Of a stretch of 64,000 nt of DNA, positions 11,201 through 23,200 are shown one piece after another; position 1 is the stretch's first letter, and every line of letters begins with the position of its first letter. Source of the DNA: Zonotrichia leucophrys gambelii (lineage: Eukaryota; Chordata; Aves; Passeriformes; Passerellidae); contig NC_088177.1 of NCBI RefSeq assembly GCF_028769735.1, forward strand, positions 19,970,599 to 20,034,598, in the 5' to 3' direction. A program made the position numbers and the translations under genes. The notes beneath the pieces were generated by a model. The model did no database searches and was not told the origin of the DNA. It saw only the letters and a program-made list of their open reading frames with translations.

Positions 11201-14200
11201 AAAAAGCAATTGATGGATGATGGAAAAGTCTGAAAAGTGCAGCAGAATAGCAGTCAATTGTCAATTATCACAACAATACATAAATAAATAGCAACAATCC
11301 CTACCTACATGTTCTAATTGCAGCAAGAAAAATGCTTGGAGTTTTGATGTGAAAAAGATCAAACCTATTAGATGAATTTTCACATCATGAGTGTTTCACT
11401 TCCATTCAATCTTATGGCTAAGAAAAACCAACTATTTTGGTTTCCTTGACTTAGACTTGTAAACTGGCATATGGCATAGGGAGTAATAAGGGATAAAAAT
11501 TAATGGAGGCTACTCTTGTATATATTGGGTCATTACAACAAAGGAAACTACTGCTCTACTCTTCTGAAATCTTCTCACAAAGGAATTCCTCTATAAGCAC
11601 ACAGAGAGATCACAGTGTTGAGTCTCTTAAATTCATTTCTAGGTGATTCAACATCAGTAAATTACTGTAACACTGTAAGGAAAATAATCCATCTTTTGAG
11701 ATCATTGAGCCACCTTGAACAAAAGCACAGTCTGCCATTTTGCAGAGGACTCCACTGAAAAATGCAGTCTAAACTTTGCCTGTACCTGCTGGCAGAAATC
11801 CATGCACATTCTATCCACTTAAGGCTTTTTCCCAGAATATTTCAACGTTGATGTAATAATTTTCACTAAGGTATCTCCATTCTGACCTAGATGAGGCAAT
11901 CTGACTTACAGTAATTTATCAAAGATAAGTGTACCTTCTGTGTTACCCTTCCTACAGACCTTTTCACAGAGGAGGGAATAATTTCTTACCTACCAGATTT
12001 GGCAATGAAGCAAAATTTATATGCTCTCAGTGTCACAGCTGTAAATCCTGCTCTCCTCATCCACACACACAGAGAACTGAACAGCTCTGCAGTGTTGGTC
12101 TCCATAATTTTTTTTAGACTCTCTGAGCAGCATTTCACTGTCAGGAAGGTTTTTAGAGGAAATGGAATGAAAAGTGGCTTGTAAGGCAGAGTACAAACCA
12201 GGCAGCTCTACACTGAGCAATGCTGGGACTGGGAGTCCAGGAAGCACCTGTAAAAATTCCTTATACATATCTGGACTGGTCTACAGAGCCTCCTTCACAC
12301 CAGTAACTTGTTTCAAGATTATCTCCTCAAGCAGTTCTTGGCAAAGGTCTACTGGAATCATTCTGCCAAGGGGTAACACAAAAAGGCACACAGGACAGAT
12401 GTGGAGCCATTCCAGAGGGACATACCAAAATCCTGTCCTTCCTTGAAACCTTGGTACTTTCAGAGTAATGAATTAGAGTCTGGCTCCTCAGGACTACCCT
12501 TCTGAACAACCCTTATCCATCTACCTTGCAAAGGGAGCAGAAGAACCTGGAACTGGGGACTTTGTAAATGCATAAGACTGGATGAATATAGTCTGATGTT
12601 GAACAGTGCCCTGATGACAGGAAAGACATTTAAAAAAACTGGACAGCACAACTCCAAATATATTCTTTGGCAGTGGAGTCAGAGAGAAATTCAAATACTT
12701 TCCTTCCTCTTTGAAAAAACTTTTGGGATTATTTCCTCAATACCTCCCCTTTGTATTTGTACTTCATATGTAGTTGAAATAAGTATCAAGTACATAAGAA
12801 CAAGCAACAACGATTGTAAGAATAATTTAACTTATCAAAAATCTTAATTTCTTTTTTCTTTCATTGCAATATGATTTCAAGGAATCTGATTTTACCAGGG
12901 ACATTCCACTTTTCCCTTTTTCATGCCACAGCTCTCTTAATTAGTTGACTAAGAAAACTGAAAATCTCTAATAAAATATAAATATTCAATTATCATATAA
13001 AAAAATAAGAGCTACACTAACTCAGATTCCAATCACAATGAAAATGATCATTAAAACACAGAGAATAAGGGACAAAGGAAAAAAAACATTACCTGTTGAA
13101 ATCTTCCCCAAATTTAAGTAAATTTAAGAAAAGTAAAAGTTTTATCAATTCTCAAAGTAGAAAAATCTACTTCCTCTACATGAAGCAGAATTTTACTGTC
13201 TGGGTCTAAACACAGCTGTACAATAGTATTTGCTTTTTATATGCTAATGCTGCTACCATGTATCAACAGAAAAACATAAAAACAACATAAAAACTGAAAC
13301 AAAACACAAACCCTTGGGTCCTTCATCCTTCTTGCCACCAGTATCCCTGACAGGATCATCAATGCTGCAGTCTGTCCCAGCCCAGGAGAAATTACAAATG
13401 CAAGTGGCTTCATTACTACAAACCTAGGGGGGGAAAAAAAGTGACAGCACTTAATTTCTAACTACATTTTATTAACATGTCACATTGTATTTATTTAACA
13501 TGTAATTAGACATTTAAATCAAGGTACAAAACGTACCTATTTATATATTGTATATATAGCACTGAGTGTTTGGAATGTCATAACACACCTGGAAGTTTGC
13601 CTCAACCCTCCTAATACTCTGACATGCAGGGAGAAGCAGAACTGGTTCTGTCATCACTGGCACACACCTGCAGAGGCTGTGAAAAATGACAGCCATTTAG
13701 CTGGACAGACCTTCAGCAGCCAACTATCTGCACTTGGAGCCTGGAAGCCCAGAAGGGATACAAACATTTGCCTTTGAAAGGCTCAGGACATGGTTACACT
13801 TTCCCACCTCTCCTTTACAGCCTGCTCCCATGTGGAACAAAGTCAATATATTTTCATTGGTCTTGTCAGCATTCTTCCTCAGTTTACATTTACCTGAATG
13901 ACCTCTAAAAAAGAACTTGGCACTCTAAAATGGGCAGTATATTTATTAGATACAGAAAAATCTATCCAGTGGACAAACCATCAAATTGATAGTAAGAGTT
14001 AATAGCTGTAAGCTTCCCATATAAAAAAGAACATGGAATGGTGCTGCTAGAAGAGGTTGCTGTGGAAAAGAGCATGACACAAGAAACAGACATAATGGAT
14101 GAAGTTTTGATTATAGGACTAGAAATGAAGTCAATCCTTAGACAAACAGCTAATGTCTTTTGGACACTGGAACATAATCTGAAAAAAACCCAGGAAACAA

Positions 14201-17200
14201 CCTACCCACAAATGATTCTAAGTAACACATGTGATTTTTTAATTCAACTTTTATCATGCTCTGCTTTTAAGAAGTACTCACTGGAGAATCTTACCTAAGA
14301 ACTTGAAGATAAACACATTTTATGGCAGGCTTGATCAACTGAAACACCCTTTTAAAATTAGGGATTGTAATAATCCAAAACAAATAGGTTAAGATGGTTC
14401 ACTCACCCTTCCTGTCACTCTCAAGAAGTACCACTAGATACTTTACTTTCAAATTTTAAAATTTTTTTCTTGATTTTGAACCTAACCCTCTACTTAGAAA
14501 CACTCAATTTTATATTCAAGCATGGACAAGAAGAAGAAATAATCCCTTCTTGTACAAAGTCCAGCCCTCTAGGCAAGTATTTGTCCCCCTAAATCCCACA
14601 GTGGAAAGGTTTTATTGGTATTTAAAACAGTGATCTGTTCATCAAAAAAGACCAAACACCTTAAACAAATGAGCTTGCAGGTAGAGTAACAGAACATAAT
14701 GTGCCTGAATGTAAAATGATTCACTTTGGAACTGTTCAAGAACTCCCGCTCTACTGAGGACCCACGGTTTGGACTTTTAATTATTTAAGCCATGGGCTAT
14801 AAATCTATGAACACAAGACCAACTTCATAAAGGTGTTAGTGTGCAGGAAGAAGCTCAATTCAAGATGGCAAGTAGCTTGAAATAAGGGTAGTACATTACA
14901 CAAGTCCTTCCAATAACTAATGTCAGAGGTCTTTCTGGCTACTTACAAACCTGATTCTTTGGATATAACTGCAGAACCGATTTGAGAACGTTCCTTTCTA
15001 AAAATTTTTTTTATGCATCACAAAATGGCAGTCTTCCCCTGAATGCAACATTTATAGTTTCAGATTAAAAGGTCTTAGGAAGACTTTCAGGTGTTAGGAT
15101 CAGGCAGAGCAGGGAGAGCTGGGGAAGCGGAGCTGCTCACTCACCCCATGACCAGAACAGACTTTTCCATTGGAACCAATGGGACAGCTGCTTATGTTCA
15201 AGGACTGGATTGGCAGGCACTTTTTGTCCAGACACATCATCTGAGGTCCACATGGAGCTCCATCCTCCACATAACCTAAATCCGTATCATCGTCTAAAAG
15301 AACATGAGCACCACTGGGAGAAAAGTTTTAAGACAGTATTAGTATTATGACTGGAATCTTTTGAAAATATTAAAAGCATGTTGGTGTAGACACTGAAAGC
15401 CCCACACCTTTCTTTTATTCAGACAGACTGAACAAAACTCTATAGAGTTCTTCTGTCTGTCCACAGCAATGACAGTGTTCCAGTTGTCAAAATAAAAATA
15501 AGTCCAGATTAGAACCTAAATACTCAAAGAAGGGCACCTTAGGCTTTGGGGATTTTTCAAGTCTCTAACAGACCACTTCCTTATTTTTTCTTTTTCTCCA
15601 AGTGCTATGAAATACTATTGCTAGAAAAAACCCTAAAAAACTAACTTCCTATGTGATTTAAATAAAAGCACTAGTGGAATAATGGAACAATGGAAGAATT
15701 AAGAACCACTGTTCACTCAGGACCCAACCATCTAAGACAGTACTCTTAGGGTGACAATAACTGCAGTGTTGCCAATGACTTCAAAATACAAATCCAGTAT
15801 TGTGCACAGACCCAGTAGTGCAGGAGACTGAAACTCATTTATCTGCTCTTTAACTGAACATCCTACCCTGCCACAACTCTGCCGTTTCCTCCCTCTCAGC
15901 CTTCACTTCACTACAGCTGTTTCTTTGAGTATTTAACACTCAAAATCATTCTATTTAAAATATGGGTCTTTGGTAGAGACTTTCTCCACCCCCAGAAAAA
16001 CATAATGCTGAGTATTCAGTTCTGACAGAAGTTCTGCTATTGGGATCAAGGAAGAGATTCAGGAGTATAATCCACATTTTACTCTCTTTAGATGTGGAAT
16101 ATTGGACTTTTTATGGTTTGGGGATTTTTTTTAATCAAGAGAAATATCACTCAGAATAATGATTTTGCTGCAATTACCTAAAATTCAGACTCTCATATTT
16201 ATGTCTCTCTTAATTTAATTAGATTTGATAGAGATAAATCATATTGGAACACTGCATTATCTTTTACCTGCAGTCCACTATGCGTCCTTGATGATAAAAA
16301 GAATTTGGGATAATTTCTCCTTGAACTTGACCAACTCGTGGAACTCTAGTAAGATTAGTACAGAGCAAAAAGCCACAGAAAACATCACTGGAAAACGAAA
16401 ACAAAAACCAAAATATTACTGGATTAATATGAGGTAAACTTACAAAAAAGAAAGTCTGGCAATGGCGCTGCTGATCACAGTAATTTATTACCATAAGCCA
16501 CATGACAGACTTTCAGAGTGCAAGCCTGGAAATAAAGCATTATTTTATTTAAATGACAGAAAGCAGAAACAAGTCATGGCTCAGTCCAATGCACCAGGGA
16601 ATGCTCACATGAGGACAGAATCTATCTGTGCTCTAAGAACAATCCAGTACAAGTAAGAGGAGCCAAACTGTGCAAAGCTTTGTCAAGTTAGGCTGAAATG
16701 CTTCTCCCTCTCTGGCAGCTTACACACCACACATGAATGTCAAGTTTGAAATCTACATTGCATTTTATTTCCTTTGCAGGACAACAGAACCATAACAATT
16801 TTTAGTGTGAAGTCATGTGTGCCCAAGTTTTTGTAAAGAATCTGCTTTTTTAATGTTATTTCATATCTGCATATATTTAAATATCTTTTATATCTTCAAT
16901 AGAAGGATATTAACTAATACTGATTGTCCTAAGTCACAGAAGCAGCTGAATGAATGCTGGAAACTGACTTTGTTAAAACTGAAAAAAACATAAATAGCCC
17001 ATCAGCCAGATCGTTGTCCTGCATTTCTCTACCAACAAAGAAATGAGGGCTTTTATAGAAATGAGAGGTTTAACATACACATTAGAACACACTATCCTCA
17101 TCTAAATTAAACAATGCCTTTCCTTATGATCCTATCTGAAAACTAATAATATTAAAAAGTCCACTATACAAGCATCAAATAGTAAAAGAAGGAAAATGTT

Positions 17201-20200
17201 ATTCCAAAATTGAAATTTGTAAGTACATAAGTAAAAATTACAAAACAGAAGTAAATCAAGAGAAATTTAAGTCTATCTACTAATGATCATTTACTTGAAA
17301 AATACATTTAATCAAATATTCATCTAGCAATGATCACGTGGAAATTAATCGGGCCTTTCTCTATAGCATCCAAATGTCTAATAGTCCTGTCTGGTCAAAA
17401 TAAATGTTGGAACAAACTCGACCCAGCATAATCTGGTGTCAGTCCCAGAGCAAGTACAGAGTGTGTGTATAGTGTATATGTAGCCTAATTTATCCCTGCC
17501 AAGGCTGAGGTGTTTTTATGTTATGAACTTGTGACTTTTTGCTGTCTTGTCCCTCAGCTACTCTGAAATAACTGAAGTCACAGTACATTCTTCTGAAAAT
17601 CTGGAATGATTTACAAATCTATTGCTGAGTCACTTATAGAAGTGTCAGAGTGCAATTTTTTCAAGATGCAAACCTCATGAGGGAAAAGAGATTCAAAATA
17701 AGGCAAAACAAGCTGCTGAAACATGCATGAAAAGGTAGATAATATTAAACCATTACCAATCTATTTAAATTACAAATAATCTCTACCAAACTGAACTTAC
17801 TGTTTGCTGCACTGAATCCATCGGTCTCCATCCTTTCCACAGTTTCCTTTTGTTGTGCCTTCTGTATTTAGCTTTTCATAACAAAACTTGTCAGATCCTG
17901 AAGACTCTGTTGATGAAGAAAAAAGAAACATGCTTTTCACTAGCAATGTGACAGCTTTGAAACTTGCATAATTTATTGCAGTCGTTCTCTGAAATTTTTT
18001 TAATACAAACCATCAATTTAAATACACATGCATGTGCACAGATGGTATTTTCCAGTGACTAAAAGGGAGAGCAGGCTAAACTGAAATACCTACAGATATG
18101 TTCAAAATTTGCTCTGAACTTCTAAAAGTAGCCTCCATGGTGTCTACATTGTATTCTGCATATGAAATTTACCTACGGTCTAATTTTCTTCACTTCATAA
18201 CAGTTGCACATAGATTTAATCTAGTTGTTTTTCACTGCAATTTTTCCTGATCTGCATTTCAGAAGATTTTATATAGGACATTTATGATAAGCATATGTTC
18301 TGACATCAACTCAATGTTGATTTTATTCTATTTTTCAGATGCTCACAGGAAACCAAACTTGAACAGAATGTAATTTTTACTTATTTTTAGGAGTAAAATT
18401 CTGAACTAACAGGTTTTAAACCCATAATTATTTACTGATGAGCTTATTTGTTTTTTCTAAAAATGAATCTAAAAAAAAGAAAATAGAAAAGCGCAACAAT
18501 TATATAGAGGAAGATAAAATAATAAGACAGAGTGGTCTCAGTGGCAGTTATGATTAGACAAAATGCACAAGAGCACAGTAAATGCCAGAGCACAGGACGT
18601 CCTGGTAGTTCTACTCTGCTGAATTGTCTCCAAGTCCTTCCACAGAACATTCAGCCCCTCTCTGCTGCAAGCAAAGCCCATGGCAATTGCAATTCTGTTT
18701 AACTCAACACCTCTGGACTTAAATCACACTATGCATATTTAAGTTCACACCAACGTACTAATTTTCCTGACTTGGAGGATAGCATAGGAAGGAGAGGCAA
18801 GGTGGAGCAGCTTTGGCATGAACCACTGATGGGATAATGGAACTGGTGACTGTCTTTAAAGAAAAGCCCAAAACATCTGGTTTTGAACTATACCCAAAAA
18901 ATCCTCAAATCCCTCCCCCCCGCAGTAGCATTTGCTGCCCTGCCCAGATCTGCAGCCACATCATCACTCCCACTGACACCACTCCCAGATGCAGAATTCC
19001 ACTTGGCAATCAAGCCATTTTCCCACTGCAGTTTACTCACTCTACTGATCTGAAAACTTTAACTTGTAGCGACAAGAACAAAAAATAAAAACATGAAAAA
19101 TCCAAAGCAAAGGCAGGAATGAACTAGAAATAAAATACATTTAAGGTAGTTAAAGTCAACCTACTAGATCCCCAGATATATTTGCACTGATTATCTCTTG
19201 TCTTGCATTCACCATTATAGCAACGACCCTAAACAAAATACAACATGTTAGGAATGAGAAATAAAAACAACTTCATCTCCTTCCCCTCTCACAACAAATG
19301 TCTCATTGCCACCCTTCACATGCATGTTGGGATGTAGATTCCATGATTTTGGGTAGATGAAGTACACATTTTGGCCCAGATTCCCAAAGCCAGTTTGTGT
19401 CCAATACCCACTGACATTTAAGCAGTTGATTTATACGTTTACATAAGCTGGAAAGAACTTATTAACACGGAGTGTAATAAAATATCTATGTATAAAATGT
19501 AGAGATACCAAGTGGATTTCACTCAAAGTAGAAATTATTACAATTCATAGAGTGCATAAAACAGAAGCAACATTGATGTTTAAAGGATAAAATTTATGAA
19601 GAAATATGGAACATGAGATTTTAAAAAAATCAATGCCAAAACAAAACAAGAATGTGTTGACTTCTATTTGCTGATGCACAGGGATTTTAAAACACTGCAT
19701 ACCTGATTAGAATCACAGGCATACCCATCTTGTTTATGAAGATTTGGTGGACACTGAAAAAAATAAAGAATCTTTTTTGTCATGAGTACTGTAATAAGAC
19801 ATCAGAGTATCATATATGGAATTTTCCTGTTTTTAAGAAAATCGGACAACAATATAAAGGGAGTTGAAAACATAATTAGTGCAATAATCTTCATAGCTAC
19901 AAATAGAAATGAAAAAATTAACATCTTGAGCCATGAAATACAATGTTCAAGTTTAACTTCCTGCACATTCCAAGAAGCAATTAAGGAGGTGAGGCAAAAT
20001 GAAAGCCAATGTGTTCAGTAAGAGGATATTTGGTAGCTAATACTGGGGCCAGGTTTGCAACACTGCCACCCCATGCATTTCAGTTCCACTACAACCAGGT
20101 GGTGAGGGAGCACCAGGTCACAGCCTACCAGCCTATTGCTTACGGAGCTTCAGGGGGCTTAATGATCTTAATTGTTATGTTCTCTTGGCATTGGGAATTC

Positions 20201-23200
20201 TTTTGTACAAACAAATCACTAGGTCCAGAAACTTCAGACTATTAAAGTAAGGACTCACTTTAAACCATCCTTAAGGTTTTTCCTCATCTAAAAGGGACCT
20301 GTAAAAATTTGGACAGAGAATGCTGCTGCACTGGACTGTGTTAGCCAACACTCTGAGGGCAGCTTGAGAAAGCCCTTCTCTCTCTCATTAAGAATGCTCC
20401 ATCTACAGAGCAAAAGATTTACCATAAAATATTGGCAATAGCTACTTGTCTATGTGTTGACGTCTCAGATGATAAAATAAAAGGAAGTTATTGCTAATTT
20501 ATTGGCATTTATAACTCCAGCCAATGTCCAAAGAGATTGTGATTTGTCCTGAATCTCATTTCTTCAAGGTTAAGAACTTGATGCAGTAGATGACTGCATC
20601 AGTTATGAAGTTCTTATATAAACAGAATAAATATATAAACATTCAATATTGAAAAGGAGTGTATGCCACCTAAAGCATCAAAGTTGCTGTGAAAATGGAA
20701 AATGTACAGGATGTTGACTATTTAAAAGAAATAAAATTGAAACAACATTCTGGTTGCTGTTTATTCCTGCATTTTACATTAGCCAAATGTTTTCAGGACG
20801 AATGTGTAAGATCTGCAACTTTTAAAATTCTCATACATGTGCACACTCTTAGAAAACATAACACACTTTATACAAGTCTTACAAGGAGCAGTTTGAAGGA
20901 CAAGAAGAGGTTCAGAGGGGACCTTCTCACCCACTACCCTCTAATTCCCTAAAAGTAGATTGTAGAGACAGACAAGTCAGCCTCTTCTGCTCAGGTAACA
21001 AACGACAGGATGAGAGGAAACGGCCTTCAGTTGTGCTGGGGAGGTTTAGGTTGGATATTAGGAAAAACTCCTTCACTAAAAGGCTTGTCAGCCATTGGAA
21101 CAGGCTGCCCAGAAAATCACAGGAAAACCACCATCCCTAGAGGCATGTAAAAGACATGTAGATGTGGCATTTAGGGACGTGGTTTAGTGGTGGAGTTGGC
21201 AGTGATGGGTTCATGGTGGCACTCAATCTAAAAGGTATTTTTCAATCTAAATGATTCTATGTTTCTATACTCCTTTATTTGTAATTTTCTACAATTTTAT
21301 TTTAAGCCATTTTATTTCATAAAATCTTAGTGTTATTACCTTTGAATACATTCACATTTGCAGTGTATTCTTATTATTTAAGTTATAGACCAGGCAAAGA
21401 ATAAAGAAGGATGCCTGACACAAATATTATACACAAAACCCCAAGATTTATGAAAACCAAATAAACATAGAGAAGCCATCTTTTGAGTCCACTTAGATTA
21501 TTGTTTTCATGAGTTTACAATAGTTCACACTCCATTATATCATCATTTTGGGCACATGACTGTGCAGTTTGTTATTACAATTTTCCTGTTAAATGTATAC
21601 CAGAAAAAGATTGCAGACAGACATCAGCAGTGCAAGCAGAGAACATTTCTGTACACATACCTGTCCAGAATCCCCAGTGCAGAACTCTGCAATGTCACAC
21701 TCGTTCACTGCGTACCGACAGTCATAACCTCGTGGGAAAAACTAGAAAATGAAAAACATAGTTCAGCACGAAGAACACATCTACACATGCTGCACCTTTT
21801 CCTTCTACCTAAAACACACTCTGAACTGTAACAGGCTGCACACAACTGCCACAGACAACTGGAAAGAACAACTGATACATGGCAGCAACACTCACAAGAC
21901 ACGATGTATTACAGCAGGGTCCATCACTACAGTGAGCTCCATTAGAAAGAGAACACTTCTTACAACAGTCTGCATAGCATTCCTGAAGAAAAAAATAAGC
22001 AAAAAGTTTAGTTTCCCATTTTAAACAATTTTTTTTCTTTCCAACATGAAATTATTACAATACCAGCAGACAAAAGATTCAGTTTAGCACTGATGATTTA
22101 AAATTATCAGCTGGAAGAAGCCTTTGCAATACTCAAATACTAAGGGGAAAACAGTGATACACAATGCTATAGCAACACAGGGATTCACACCTTCTGAGGC
22201 CTGTGCCAAATTTATGCTGCTTAGTTCAATAGCATTCAATGCAGAAAAAACCTCCAACCTAATTACAAGTGCAATTATATTAAATACTACAACAAGAACT
22301 CAAATCTAGAGGGCAGATTTTTGCAAAAACATTATTGGAGTATTTCTGCAATAGAGAAGAAAACAACAGTTTACTTGTTCTGTCTGAAAACATGCACCAG
22401 TCTCCAAAGTATCAGTAAGGAGTTTCCTTCTCCAGATATGCTATCCAGGAAAGCCAAGAGGTAAGCACTTCTCCAGTGCAACTCAAAAACTGCTGGGAAA
22501 CAGCTGTACCTTGTCATTGGTGTAACAGGAGCTGTTCAGAGGACATTGTCTTTGCACTCATTGTCATATTTTTTAACACAGGCTTTTAACAAAATTGTTC
22601 CCAAACAACAGGCAAAACAAATTCATTTCCATGACCTTTCCCCCCCTCTCTTACCAATCACTTAATTTACCTTAATAAATTTTATAAGAAAGACTTGTGG
22701 AGCAATCTATAACTCTACTTACCATTCGGAAACCACAATCACATTCTTCTCCTGCTTCTACAAATCCATTTCCACACTCGGTGGCTTCGAAGAGCTAAAA
22801 GAAAAAAGCCCCCACCCCAAAGTAAGAATAAAACTAGTGTCAAGTGACTTCTGTGTCACATTTCTGCAATGCTACACAAATGTGCTGTCCCAGACAATGC
22901 AGGTGCCATGCCTCAGTGAGAAAAGGCAGTGTGGTTTTCAAATGCTGCTCATCAGAATTTTTCACACATGAAAGGCATACAGCCAAATCACAGGAATGCT
23001 GGTCCTCTTTAGGAGATACTGATCTCAGAAAAGCATGATAAATAGAGAGATACTACAGCAATATTTTAGGGGTTGACATTTGGATTTCACTCCTGTTCCA
23101 CAGCCTCCCCAGTTTTGTGACAATTTCTTCAAGAAACCAGTCCACAATATCATTCTTGGGATTTGCTCAGGTACCCACACTTGCTCATGCAATGAGCTAC

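Noticed and set aside
5272..13311. Search for a third alternative transmembrane exon
   Set aside because: No other stretch with the G(S/A)(I/V)AG...GGTGWG pattern and proper splice sites was seen on either strand.
16264..16503. 79-codon minus-strand open frame
   Set aside because: It is exon 22 plus intron read-through; the acceptor at 16388-16389 sets the true exon start.
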